Assembly: GCA_028564705.1 (NCBI GenBank) | Contig: JAPXFQ010002747.1 | Location: forward strand, 1,240,001 to 1,304,000 | DNA from: Apricaphanius iberus | Lineage: Eukaryota > Chordata > Actinopteri > Cyprinodontiformes > Aphaniidae | Direction: 5' to 3' | DNA: 64,000 bases | Shown here: positions 1 through 9,474 of the stretch, piece after piece | Layout: every line of letters begins with the position of its first letter | Numbering within the stretch: position 1 is the stretch's first letter | Position numbers and translations under genes: made by a program | Notes under the pieces: generated by a model | What the model saw: the letters and a program-made list of their open reading frames with translations, nothing else | Databases searched by the model: none | Told to the model about the DNA's origin: nothing

Positions 1-2
1 AG

Positions 3-1460
3 GTAAAAGATGAAAGACAAGATTATAAATTGCACTTTAAGGTCACCGGTACAGGAACTGTGGCACACACTGCGGAGGAGGAGAGACAGTTGTTAACCTT
101 AGTTAAAAACAAAACAGAACAGGAGACTGATAAATTGTTCTTGGCATACAATGGTAGATTGATGGAAGAAATGGAGCAGCACGAATACAGGTTAACTAAA
201 GTTCAACGACAGATGGATGAGGTCCTAAAGGATCAGGAAAGATTAACGTCTGTGGTACGAGGGCAGGCTGCTGACCTTCTAGGGAGTGCCAGCCCCAGTA
301 AACTTGATGAATGTGCAGCAGTTGGACAGGTTGACGAAGTGCAGACTTTGGGGGATGACCAGAGCAAGGGGGTTTATCAAAATACCAGATCTCGTGGGGG
401 CCCTGATTTAATGCTTCCTTTAGTGGGAGCATCGGATGGTTCAGTAATTTACAAACCATGGAAGATGGCTGACATATCTGCTATCACTCTGCAACTCCCC
501 GCTTTGACTGGTGGTGGAAACTGCTGGATAAATAAATTAAATCAGCTGACGTCAGGGCAAACATTAGCGGTGGGGGATTGGAAAGCCATTATGGGGAGAA
601 TGTTGACATTAACAGATTATAATGAGATGATGCTCCAGTGCAACCTAGCGCAAGTACTAGATGAAGTCCCCTTTGCGCTTCACGCGCCTGAACTTGCTGA
701 GTGGGTCAGGAGAAAGTATCCTACCCCGCCCGCCTCTAAAATTTTAAAATTTCCCTGGTCAACTGATGTTACTCCCGCAGAACATATGGCTAAATGTAAA
801 GATAAATGGGTTGACGTTACCTGGGAATATCCCCGTGAACCAGGGAATAACAGGGCGTGGTTTAGAGAAGCAGTTTTAGCAGGCATGCCAGAGTCTGTTG
901 CTACATTAATGAAACGTAATCCTGATTCACATATTTATGATCAGCCTACATGGGAAAGACACATAACACATTATCTACAGGATGTGCAAGATTCTGCGTT
1001 GAAGGATGCTGAGGAGAATAAGAAAATGGAGACTGCTTTGTTGAAGCTCCACTTAAAAGAGGCTCAGACTAAATTGAGTGACTTATATCAGTCAAAAAAA
1101 GTGAAGCAGATGGTGGCTGAAGCAGCGCCTACTGTTGGATCAGCTACAGTGTTGCCTTCCTTTCCTGTGATGTATGCTGCAGCCGCACCGAATCAGCCAT
1201 TTCCTGCTCCTTATCGGACATGGCACCCCCGGGGTCGGTCACGTGTTAGAGCCAGGTTTGGTGGTAATAGAGGCCTGGGAAGAGGGCAGCCAGGTGCTAA
1301 CGGTTGTCGCAGGTGTGGTTCGATTGAACACTGGGTGAGGGAATGTCCACACCCACGAGGGGGCGCTATTCCTCCCGGTCAGCCACCTTCACATTTTGCT
1401 CCGAGTCAGCATATGGCTCCTCCCTCCTATCAAGGAGGACAGGGGGGGCCTCAGTTTTGA
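3..1460 (+). CDS. gag: Retroviral Gag polyprotein, 5'-truncated by the window edge
   Basis: The frame is open from base 3, so the true start is outside the window; the TTG at 30 is not a believable start. The visible part (about 485 codons) has a charged coiled-coil-like N-terminal stretch, a capsid-like middle (roughly 440-1000), a glutamine/alanine/lysine-rich segment near 1000-1130, then an Arg/Gly-rich nucleocapsid with one CCHC zinc knuckle (C-X2-C-X4-H-X4-C, bases 1305-1346) and a Pro/Gln/Gly-rich tail. Gag forms the particle shell and packages RNA through the zinc knuckle. It ends at a UGA (1458-1460) with pol following in the same frame, so a minority of translation would continue into pol. 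The reading frame is intact across the visible part. Confidence 0.92.
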   Translation, partial: VKDERQDYKLHFKVTGTGTVAHTAEEERQLLTLVKNKTEQETDKLFLAYNGRLMEEMEQHEYRLTKVQRQMDEVLKDQERLTSVVRGQAADLLGSASPSKLDECAAVGQVDEVQTLGDDQSKGVYQNTRSRGGPDLMLPLVGASDGSVIYKPWKMADISAITLQLPALTGGGNCWINKLNQLTSGQTLAVGDWKAIMGRMLTLTDYNEMMLQCNLAQVLDEVPFALHAPELAEWVRRKYPTPPASKILKFPWSTDVTPAEHMAKCKDKWVDVTWEYPREPGNNRAWFREAVLAGMPESVATLMKRNPDSHIYDQPTWERHITHYLQDVQDSALKDAEENKKMETALLKLHLKEAQTKLSDLYQSKKVKQMVAEAAPTVGSATVLPSFPVMYAAAAPNQPFPAPYRTWHPRGRSRVRARFGGNRGLGRGQPGANGCRRCGSIEHWVRECPHPRGGAIPPGQPPSHFAPSQHMAPPSYQGGQGGPQF

Positions 1461-1488
1461 CAATGCCCACAGAGTGCCTTGGTGGGCA
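1458..1488 (+). promoter_or_regulatory. Gag-pol stop codon with downstream stem (candidate readthrough signal)
   Basis: Gag ends in UGA followed by C, a leaky context for UGA. Pol continues in the same frame with no other stop. Three bases later TGCCCAC (1464-1470) can pair perfectly with GTGGGCA (1482-1488) around an 11-base loop. Gammaretroviruses and walleye dermal sarcoma virus make Gag-Pol by in-frame stop suppression, in murine leukaemia virus with a downstream pseudoknot. Same frame, single stop and adjacent stem are visible here; function as a recoding element is inferred, and a second pseudoknot stem was not established. Confidence 0.65.
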
Positions 1489-4400
1489 GGACTAAGGGGG
1501 ATCCAATGCTCACAATGGACATACATCGACATTCATTGCCATTCTTGGTGGACACTGGTGCTACTTTCAGCACGCTGGACAGAGTTTTACCAGACGTCAA
1601 TTTTTCTGGGAACACAGTGTCTATAATGGGCGTCTCTGGGGCTCCGATGATTCTCCCTGTCACTCAACCATTGCCTGTTGCGGTGGGAGGTCAAAGACTA
1701 TCACATCCTTTTGTCATTGCTCAAACCACTCCTGTCAACTTGTTAGGCAGAGATCTGCTTATCAAACTGGGTGCTACTATCCTGTGTACCCCTGATGGAC
1801 TTATGGTGACTTTTCCGAATGGACATACACATTGCTGTGACACCATGAGTGGTCAATTTTTGCTGAAAGATGACACTTCACAGGTGGCTGATATTTTCTG
1901 GGCCAGATTGACTACGATGTCTGCACGTGAATCTTCTGCGGCTGAATTTCTGAGATGCTGGAAGCCGTGGCTGCTTGAACTCCAGCCTTTTGTTCCACCG
2001 CCTGACCCTTTCCATGTTACCTTCCTATATGAGCGGGGCGATCCGACTTTATATCAGGAGAAATTTGAAACAGAACTTGAAGGACAAACTTGGTCTGTGG
2101 CTTCGGGTCCATGCTTTGTGGGGAAGGAGGGTGTTTCACTGTTTGCTGATCTGACTTCAGAGCAGCAGAAATGGTATATGATGGAGGCTGAAGCGCTTCC
2201 TCATATTTCGTTATTGTTGCATCCAAAACATCAAGCTAAAGATTTGGGGGGAATGGTTAAAAGGGGAGTTACATTAAAGGATTGGGTTCCTACACAGATA
2301 CCTTCAGTCTCTTTTTCTCCTTCTTCTCAGATGTACAAAATAGACACGCAGCTCTCAGATACTACCATTTTGGAACATTTGCAGCTTTCTAGAAATCATG
2401 GCAGAGAAAAAACAGATCTTCCTGATGCAGTGGAGGCCTTAAAGGTCGTGCCTGACTCATTGTGGTCAGATGGTCCCACGGATGTCGGTTTAGTGCAAAC
2501 CACACCCATCGCATTTGAGATGAAACATTCTGATCCAATTTGGCGTCCGCAGTATCCACATAAACCTCAGGCTGAGGAAGGTATTGCAGACACTATTGCA
2601 GGTTTACTTGAAGTAGGAGTTTTAGAACCATCGAATTCTCCATATAACACCCCTATTCTTCCTGTAGAAAAACAAGGTACTGGTAAATACAGAATGGCAC
2701 ATGATTTGTGTGCTGTCAATGAGGCCCTCAAAACCCCTCCCATTGCTACGCCTAATCCGTATACAGCTTTGGCATCTCTTACCCCTGATTTGAAATGGTT
2801 TACCTGCATAGATTTGGCTAATGCGTTTTTCTGTTTACCGCTCCATCCTTCTGTCAGGGATGTTTTTTCATTTACATTCGGAGGAAGGAAGCTACGTTAT
2901 AGTAGGCTTCCGCAGGGCTTCGCTTTGAGTCCAGGTTTGTTTAATCAGGTATTGAAGCAGTCATTAAGCACTGTACAGCTCCCTCCAGGCTGTGTTCTGA
3001 CCCAGTATGTGGATGATTTGCTTTTGGCGGCCCCTACTGTTGAAACGTGCATAGAAGCTACTCTAGTTGTGTTACAACATTTGGGAAAAGAGGGATACAA
3101 AGTCTCCCGCGATAAGCTTCAGTTGGTCAGGCAGGAGGTCCAGTTCCTGGGGCGGAAGGTGACAGCTCAAGGCGCTGGACTGACTGACACCCACAAAAGT
3201 GCTATTTTGGCTCATTCTAAACCTCTCACTGTTACATCAATGCTGTCATTTCTGGGACTGACAAATTTTTCCAGACATTATGTGCCTAATTACACGAACC
3301 TAACTACACCACTCAGAGCGCTTGTAAATGCTCATGGTATGAAAACTCTGCATGCTGAATTAGTATGGGACATACCAGCTGAGGAGGCATTTATTAAGTT
3401 GAAACAGGCTCTAGCACAAGCAGCTGATTTAGCCACTCCTGACTATACATGTCCATTTTTTCTCAACACATCAGAGACAGATGGGGTTGTTAATGGCATT
3501 TTGTTTCAGAAAAAAGGAGGTCAGAGACACATTCTTATGTATCTTAGCATAAAGCTGCAAGCTATTGAAATGAGACAGCCGCCTTGCACGAGACATGCAG
3601 CAGGTATTGCTCATCTAGTGGAAAAAACATCACACATTGTCAGGGGTTATCCACTTCATATTTTGACATCTCATGGAGTCATGGCATTGGTTAATTCTGA
3701 GATGTTTACTCTTTCAACTTTGCGTCAACAGCGAATTAGCAGAGTTTTGGAAGCACCGAACATTATTTTTACGCATGAAGGAATAAACATGGCTGACCAA
3801 ATGACCATCTCTGGGGAGCAGCATGACTGTGTCAGACTGAATTCGGTTGCTCAAAAGATACGTCCTGATTTGCGATCTGATCCCTTGCCTTCAGGTGTTG
3901 TGCTCTATACAGATGGTTGCTGTTTTAGGGATTCGCAGGGGCAGTTGAGATCAGGTTTTGCAATAGTGGAGCAAAATGGGGATTCACTACAGACTGTCGT
4001 TTCAGGGAAGCTTGACGGCAAGCAGAGCGCACAGCGTGCTGAGATAAGGGCTCTTATTGAAGCATGCAAATGGGGCAGGGATAAAGATGTAACGATCTAC
4101 ACTGATTCGAACTATGGGTTTTCTGTCATACATTATGAATTACCACAGTGGAAAAGAGCAGGTTTTGTTACCACTACTGGTAAGCCTATACAGCATCATG
4201 CAGACATTATGGAGCTTTTGGATGTTGTAATGTTACCAGCTAACCTCGCTGTTCTTAAGTGTAAGGGTCACAGCAAGGCTGACACTGTTGACGCGCGGGG
4301 AAATGCTGCGGCAGATTTGGCTGCAAAAGGGGCCGCGGGTTACCTGTCACATGTCCACACGCAGCTGATTGTCACGTCAGCACAGGAAATGTCAGACAGT

Positions 4401-5576
4401 TTTGCTGAGGAAGTGCAGTTGGCACAGCAGGCTGTTGCGTCACAGGAGATGACTGTGTGGAAGGATAGAGGTGCTGTTTTTTCTGATGGTTTTTGGCGTG
4501 GGCCTGATGGCCGTTTGGTTTTACCTGCCGCGTTAAAACCCACCCTTTTTCAGGAGGCTCATGGTGTGGCACATGTGTCATATACTCAGATGAAACGTAA
4601 TCTTTGTTTTTGTTGGCATCCTTTCCTGCCACATATGATTAAGCGTTTTTTGAGTGAATGTGTGGTGTGTGGTCAATTTAATCCTAAGCCTACTATCAAG
4701 CCAGAAATGGGAGCCTTCCAGGACTTGTGCAGGCCTGGCGAGGAGATCGTGATCGATTATACAGATATGGGGACACCTGTTAGAGGTTTCCGATACCTGT
4801 TAGTGATTATTGATTCATTGACCTCGTGGCTTTCTGCTTTTCCTGCTAGACGGGAAAATTCTCACACAGTGGTGAAATCTTTGATTAACCACTGGATTCC
4901 GTGCCATGGCTTTCCGACTAAGGTCAGGTCTGACAATGGCACACATTTTAAAAATAAACATCTCCGACAGGTTGAGGAACAGATGGGAATAACCCACAAG
5001 TTCGGCACGGTTTATCATCCGCAATCGCAAGGTGTCATCGAGCGTTCTAATTCTACTTTAAAGTTGAAGCTGGCAAAGATTTCAGCTCAGAAGGGGCTAA
5101 ATTGGTTAGATGCTCTCCCTATTGCTCTGATGGCCATCAGATCATCTGTCTGTAGGACAAAAGGTCTCACTCCTTATGAGATGTTTACTGGCAGGATTTT
5201 CCCTGGTCCGTGGGCTGGCAGAGAACCACAGGTTTCGCCCCATCCTGATCCAGACCCTCGAGGTGATCATCAGCAGCTGAAGGGCCTGGTCTCCTCCTTC
5301 CTTCCGGCTCCCCGTGACGTGCAGGGACCTGCGGCGTCTGCTTCCGAGGCTGGACGAGTTTGGCTGAAGGTGTATAAGAGAAAGTGGCAGGAGCCCCGCT
5401 GGTCTGGCCCGTTCCAGGTTGCTGCTCGTACAACTCACAGCTGCGTGGGAAAGGTTCTACTTGGTTTCACTGGTCCCAGTGTGCTCCTGCCCCTGACCCC
5501 CCCTCCTGTCCCTCACCTGCAGCAGCTCTCTGCTGACCTGGGGGAATCTCTCTGCAGTGGGTGGTGTCGGTTCTGA
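1461..5576 (+). CDS. pol: Retroviral Pol: protease, reverse transcriptase, RNase H, integrase
   Basis: An uninterrupted frame of 1,371 codons follows the gag UGA in the same frame. Domains in order: aspartic protease with LVDTGA (about 1545-1562); reverse transcriptase of the gammaretrovirus-like type with the catalytic YVDD box (about 3006-3017); RNase H with its acidic residues in the LYTDG segment (about 3902) and the downstream AEIRAL and YTDSN segments; integrase with an HHCC zinc-binding region (H-X3-H near 4558, C-X2-C near 4660) and a DDE core in which the second Asp (SDNG, about 4928) and Glu (about 5038) are separated by exactly 35 residues; and a C-terminal region with the W..P.W.GP pattern of gammaretroviral integrases (about 5385-5420). 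All key residues seen are present. Expression as Gag-Pol by readthrough is inferred. Confidence 0.95.
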   Translation, partial: QCPQSALVGRTKGDPMLTMDIHRHSLPFLVDTGATFSTLDRVLPDVNFSGNTVSIMGVSGAPMILPVTQPLPVAVGGQRLSHPFVIAQTTPVNLLGRDLLIKLGATILCTPDGLMVTFPNGHTHCCDTMSGQFLLKDDTSQVADIFWARLTTMSARESSAAEFLRCWKPWLLELQPFVPPPDPFHVTFLYERGDPTLYQEKFETELEGQTWSVASGPCFVGKEGVSLFADLTSEQQKWYMMEAEALPHISLLLHPKHQAKDLGGMVKRGVTLKDWVPTQIPSVSFSPSSQMYKIDTQLSDTTILEHLQLSRNHGREKTDLPDAVEALKVVPDSLWSDGPTDVGLVQTTPIAFEMKHSDPIWRPQYPHKPQAEEGIADTIAGLLEVGVLEPSNSPYNTPILPVEKQGTGKYRMAHDLCAVNEALKTPPIATPNPYTALASLTPDLKWFTCIDLANAFFCLPLHPSVRDVFSFTFGGRKLRYSRLPQGFALSPGLFNQVLKQSLSTVQLPPGCVLTQYVDDLLLAAPTVETCIEATLVVLQHLGKEGYKVSRDKLQLVRQEVQFLGRKVTAQGAGLTDTHKSAILAHSKPLTVTSMLSFLGLTNFSRHYVPNYTNLTTPLRALVNAHGMKTLHAELVWDIPAEEAFIKLKQALAQAADLATPDYTCPFFLNTSETDGVVNGILFQKKGGQRHILMYLSIKLQAIEMRQPPCTRHAAGIAHLVEKTSHIVRGYPLHILTSHGVMALVNSEMFTLSTLRQQRISRVLEAPNIIFTHEGINMADQMTISGEQHDCVRLNSVAQKIRPDLRSDPLPSGVVLYTDGCCFRDSQGQLRSGFAIVEQNGDSLQTVVSGKLDGKQSAQRAEIRALIEACKWGRDKDVTIYTDSNYGFSVIHYELPQWKRAGFVTTTGKPIQHHADIMELLDVVMLPANLAVLKCKGHSKADTVDARGNAAADLAAKGAAGYLSHVHTQLIVTSAQEMSDSFAEEVQLAQQAVASQEMTVWKDRGAVFSDGFWRGPDGRLVLPAALKPTLFQEAHGVAHVSYTQMKRNLCFCWHPFLPHMIKRFLSECVVCGQFNPKPTIKPEMGAFQDLCRPGEEIVIDYTDMGTPVRGFRYLLVIIDSLTSWLSAFPARRENSHTVVKSLINHWIPCHGFPTKVRSDNGTHFKNKHLRQVEEQMGITHKFGTVYHPQSQGVIERSNSTLKLKLAKISAQKGLNWLDALPIALMAIRSSVCRTKGLTPYEMFTGRIFPGPWAGREPQVSPHPDPDPRGDHQQLKGLVSSFLPAPRDVQGPAASASEAGRVWLKVYKRKWQEPRWSGPFQVAARTTHSCVGKVLLGFTGPSVLLPLTPPPVPHLQQLSADLGESLCSGWCRF

Positions 5577-6519
5577 CTAGGCGGTGTCGACTGCCGAAGC
5601 CAGGAGGCGGGGCTTGGCCCACCCAGAAGATTGGTTCCGGTTGCTGTGATCATTCAGTGTGGTCTATATGTGCCAAAATTGGGCGAGATAAGCAATTTGG
5701 GCTTGCTTTTCTCGAAGAGGGATTATACAGAAGAGAAAGATCGCAAGACATCTAACACATTACACAGCAGGTTTTAACCACTTCACAATCGGTGAAGGAA
5801 GCCATTGGAGGCGGGGCCTGTCTTTGTATTTGTGTTTTACTGGGGGAAATGTTCAGTTAATGAAGTAGCTGTCATTTCATTGAGGGCGATCTGAAAAAAA
5901 ATTGGAAGAAATAAAGAGCCCACTCTACTGAGTCATCTCATCACTTGCAGGCGCTTGGTGACAGAGGAATAAACAAAGAGTGAAGACTACAGAATAAAAA
6001 TATAAAGACTGAACATTTATTAATCATTTTTCTGTTTTTTACAGGTTGTTTATACAATTTTTATTCTACAGGTGCAGATTGTTAGACACTGCCTAAGAGG
6101 GTGTCAAAGACTTTTTAAGTAGTAAAGTTGTAGGATTTTGTCATAATATTCAGTTTTTACGGTTTTATAAAGGTTTTTATTAATACGCTAAAACATTTTA
6201 AGGGGTGTTTGAATCATAATTAGGTTGACTTGATTACTAAATCTTTGTTTCAATTATCTTTTTTCATGATATGGTTTTCTGTAGATGTTTTTGAGGTTGT
6301 GACAATTGCTAGAGTTTTGCCTTGTACTAAAAGAATATTGAATTGGGTTAAAACGATAAAAAATAAATTAATAAAATAAAATAAAAATAATTGCTTAAAG
6401 GTAAAGATAAAGAAAAACAGACACCCTTCCTTTGTTAAAATAAACATAGGATCACACCACCAACAGAAAATATGCATCTTTAGGAAAATAAGAAGGTGCT
6501 GTGCACCACAGGTTTTTGC
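5577..6519 (+). other. ERV-A pol-env spacer, no coding signal
   Basis: About 940 bases separate pol from the first env ATG, unusual because env normally overlaps the end of pol in simple retroviruses. The spacer holds a direct repeat of about 22 bp (near 5596-5616 and 5798-5820, sharing GGAGGCGGGGC), an AATAAA followed by GAGCCCAC (near 5911), and two pyrimidine-rich stretches ending in AG (6051-6054 and about 6071) that could be the env splice acceptor. Bases about 5590-5690 are recognisably similar to the minus strand of 55193-55305 inside ERV-B, so this part belongs to the provirus family. No reading frame looks coding. Confidence 0.55.
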
Positions 6520-7134
6520 ATGATGTTATTGGTCAATATTATCTTTTACTGTTGTGGTGAATGGCCCTATAATAGTTCTACAAATCAAACACAGGTTGAA
6601 GTTCACTCAATTAGACCGAGAAGAAACTTAATGGCTAAATCATCTCCCTATTCACTGTGTGGCTCTTCCGCCGCACATCGTGGATTTTCTCAATTTTGCA
6701 TACCAAGAGGACGATCTGCAGTGATTACTATTCCCTTAAATACATTAGTTTATAAGGGAGAACAAGCAAGTAAATATAAAACCTACCCCTTGTGGTACAT
6801 AACAAATGATCAAAAAGATACTAGTTGGTCCACTTTAATTGCTGATCCCTCAGGATATGACTGGAGAAGGTACACTACTACAGCTTATGCAAAACATATG
6901 CGTCCTTTGGTTAAATTGGATAAGGTTGCAGATAAATTACTTCTTACTGTTAATTTAACTAAAAGTGATCTCCTCCCCTTAGAACATCTCTAGAATGGGC
7001 AAGGTTGTACTCTCTTTATAATTTGGGTTTATAAAGGGGGAAAAGATGTTCAATTTCCTATTATAATCTGTCAAGACTCTCTTAATGTATATCTCTCCAC
7101 CTCGAGTGGGGTGGGGGGGGGGGGGGGGGGGGGG

Positions 7135-7216
<82 letters not shown>

Positions 7217-8513
7217 CAAAATCAGGCCTCAGCAGCAAGAGGTAGTATAATTAAAGAAGAACCATCTGTGGACGATTACTTTGAAATGATGACAGGTGTG
7301 GGTGGCTCCACTAATAATTGGTTGCTTATGGTAGAACAAGCAGGACAAGAAGCGAGGCGGGATTGTGTTGTGTGCATGGGAGCCAGACCTATTCTCAAGG
7401 TGGTCCCTGCACCTGTTGAGCTCAACACAACTTGTCTGGTTTCCCTGCTGTCTAGTGAAAATCCAGTAAAAGATTGTAGTAACTGGGAGAAATTATTCCC
7501 TATAGCTGATAACAGAGCTACCCCACCCTTCTTTGATAGTAATGTTGCTCCAAATAATTTTACTTGTTTCAAAAATGATAAGCCTGGAAATAAAGTAGTG
7601 GGTTCAGTCAACATTACATATTGCAATTCAATCCAAACTTCTATTAAATCTTTTCAGGCTCGTGCTGATATTTGGTGGTGGTGTGGAGGAAAAATCCTCC
7701 GCTCCATTTTACCTAGTAATTGGACAGGATTGTGTGCACCCGTTACATTAATTATGCCGGTAGCAATATTTACTTATGATCCCACAGGAGACCAGACTTT
7801 TCTCACTTTGAATAATCATGTTAGAAAGAGGGACATAGGCCATGAAGATGATCCAACTTATATTGATGCTATTGGAGTTCCTAGAGGTGTTCCAGACGAA
7901 TATAAATTGGTTAATCAGATCTCAGCATGTTGGGAATCAAGTATTTGTTGGTGGTGCACCTTGAATAAGAATGTGGACAGAATAAATTATATACACTATA
8001 ATGTACAGAAATTAGCTAATAAAACTAGAGATGGGTTTGAGGCTGTACATGAGCAACTTAAAGCCACCTCCTTAATGGCTTTTCAAAATAGAATAGCAGT
8101 TGACATGCTCTTAGCTGAAAAGGGTGGTGTCTGTTCAATATTTGGTGATCAATGCTGTATGTTCATCCCTAATAATACTAATACAGATGGTAAACTAAGT
8201 AGGACTGAGGATACTTTCAAATAGGCTAAAAGAACAATCAGGTGTAGATACCTCAATGTGGGACAATTTGTTAAATAATATGTTTGGAAAATGGAAAACT
8301 CTGGCAATGTCTATAATGATTTCTTTAGCAGTATTTGTGTCAACTATGGTGTTATGTGGATGTTGTTGTATTCCTTGTATACGTTCATTACTCATAAAGT
8401 GCATTGACAAAGCTGTTGGTAATAATATGCAAGGTCAATATCTGTTACTCCCTCAAATGGAGCCTGAAGGAGAAGTACAGAGGAATGGTCAATCTAATTT
8501 CAACATAGATTGA
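6520..8513 (+). pseudogene. env: Retroviral envelope gene (env), broken
   Basis: The first plausible ATG pair is at 6520-6525 and opens into a hydrophobic signal-peptide-like stretch. The surface part has many N-glycosylation sites and cysteines, including a CGGK..LPSNW.G.C pattern (about 7670-7735) common in gamma-type Env. A basic KR dipeptide stretch near 7825 is the candidate cleavage site but fits the furin R-X-X-R rule poorly. The transmembrane subunit has the CX6CC motif (8132-8158) of the gamma/delta class and a hydrophobic anchor with a Cys-rich cytoplasmic edge (about 8300-8380). Breaks: TAG at 6991-6993, a G-rich run (7108-7215) across which the frame changes, and TAG at 8222-8224 after which the membrane-anchor part lies in another frame. 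The Env resembles those frequent in percomorph fish genomes (percomORF-like); that assignment is from memory of the family. Confidence 0.88.
7108..7215. repeat. Guanine homopolymer tract within env
   Basis: Of 108 bases, all but three (T at 7112, 7135 and 7136) are G; 7137-7215 is an unbroken run of 79 G. It interrupts the surface-subunit region of env and the reading frame differs on its two sides. Such runs are rare and error-prone in sequencing, so the length may be an assembly artefact or a real expansion of a shorter G-rich codon stretch. Confidence 0.98.
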
Positions 8514-8523
8514 AAGAGGGAGT
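8512..8523 (+). promoter_or_regulatory. Polypurine tract of ERV-A
   Basis: A purine run (GAAAGAGGGAG) immediately follows the env stop and directly precedes the TG that opens the 3' LTR. This is the normal position of the plus-strand primer for reverse transcription. Confidence 0.75.
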
Positions 8524-9132
8524 TGTGGTATGTTATATTTTTTGGGGCTACTTTATATAACAGTCTCGTATTAAATATGTTTTATATAATCTTTAGTTAG
8601 CATTCAGAAGATAAAAGTCTGTTTTTTCTATTATGCATGGTCGTAAAGCATATCCTTGACCAGTATTTAACAGGGACAAGCTTTTAAGTCATAAAACTCT
8701 TGGGTAAGTTTATTGCAGGCTGTAAAAACAGGATCTCTTTAGATAAGAATGCAAGTCCGGTTTAGGGAGGAATGGCCGTGAAAGCCTACTCCATGGTACG
8801 GCCATAAATTAGGTCAGGAGGAAACCTTGGGACTAATGTATGGTCTGATAAGTACTGGTGGGAGGAGAAAAGCCATGTGAACTACGTTCTTTTGTTCTTT
8901 CTTAATAAAAATGGGACAGCCTTGTGAGGAGGTTGGTTCATTCTGGCTGACCCCACCTGCAGGTGCGTTCCAGTGTGTGAAACAGATATTCTGTGTGTGT
9001 GTTGTTATTTGCTCTCTCTGTCTCTCAGTTCTGACTCTTATTTTGGAAAACTTCCCGCCGGGGTTCTGGATGTTGGCGCCCCAATACCTTCCGGAAAGTG
9101 AGTCGCCGGCCGCATGGCATAAGGAGCCAACA
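8524..9132 (+). repeat. 3' LTR of ERV-A
   Basis: The repeat begins TGTGGTATG directly after the polypurine tract and ends ...GCCAACA, giving TG/CA termini and about 609 bp. AATAAA at 8904-8909 is the likely polyadenylation signal. A U3 block at 8679-8710 matches the LTR of ERV-B at 61599-61631 base for base on the opposite strand, with further similarity around it; U5 regions differ, though both end CAACA. The right boundary is inferred from the onset of Tc1 sequence at 9133. The expected 4-bp target duplication cannot be checked because the left LTR is outside the window. Confidence 0.8.
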
Positions 9133-9474
9133 CCTGGCAGAGCATCACCAGGGATGAAACCCAACATCTGGTGATGTCTATGTGTTCCAGACTTCAGGCT
9201 GTAATTGACTGCAAAGGATTTGCAACCATGTATTGAAATGTATAAGTTTGATTTATGGTTGTTATTCTGTCCCATTACTTTTGGTCCCTTAACAAGTGGG
9301 AGGCACATATGCAAACTGTTGTAATTCCTGATGTTGATGTAAATACCCTCAAATAAAAGCTGACAGTCTGCAGTTAAAGCACATCTTGTTCGTTTTATTT
9401 GATATCCATTGTGGTGGTGTATAGAGCCAAAAATGTTAGCATTGTGTCCATGTCCCAATATTAATGGACCTGAA
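9133..9474 (+). mobile_element. Tc1/mariner transposon, 3' end (transposase C-terminus and terminal repeat)
   Basis: Codons 9132-9236 encode a transposase C-terminus (WQSITRDETQ, then AVIDCKGFAT and a stop) that fits the usual Tc1 ending of the form AVI.xKG...Y. The remaining about 240 bp matches the 3' flank and terminal repeat of a common fish Tc1 family, ending near CCAATATTAATGGACCTG. The left half is missing here because ERV-A inserted into it; it should lie beyond the missing 5' LTR. Confidence 0.8.

Larger units (their letters stand above)
1..9132 (+). mobile_element. Endogenous retrovirus ERV-A, 3' portion (gag, pol, broken env, 3' LTR)
   Basis: The order gag, in-frame stop, protease-RT-RNase H-integrase, env, polypurine tract and LTR is that of a simple gamma/epsilon-type retrovirus. 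The 5' LTR, primer-binding site and gag start lie left of the window. The right end is placed at 9132 because the LTR reads TG...CAACA and the next base begins recognisable Tc1 transposon sequence. Gag and pol are uninterrupted over about 5.5 kb, which suggests a fairly recent insertion, while env carries several breaks. A related provirus (ERV-B) lies reversed at 55159-61748. The genus is inferred from motif type, not from a phylogeny. Confidence 0.93.

Noticed and set aside
5900..5965. AATAAA plus GAGCCCAC in the pol-env spacer as the R-U5 part of another LTR
   Set aside because: No TG/CA termini, second copy or target duplication supports an LTR there; mentioned only as a curiosity of the spacer.
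9070..9110. TTGGCGCCCC in the ERV-A 3' LTR region as a primer-binding site, implying tandem proviruses
   Set aside because: It precedes the inferred LTR end (CAACA at 9132), which is followed directly by Tc1 sequence; it is better explained as part of U5.
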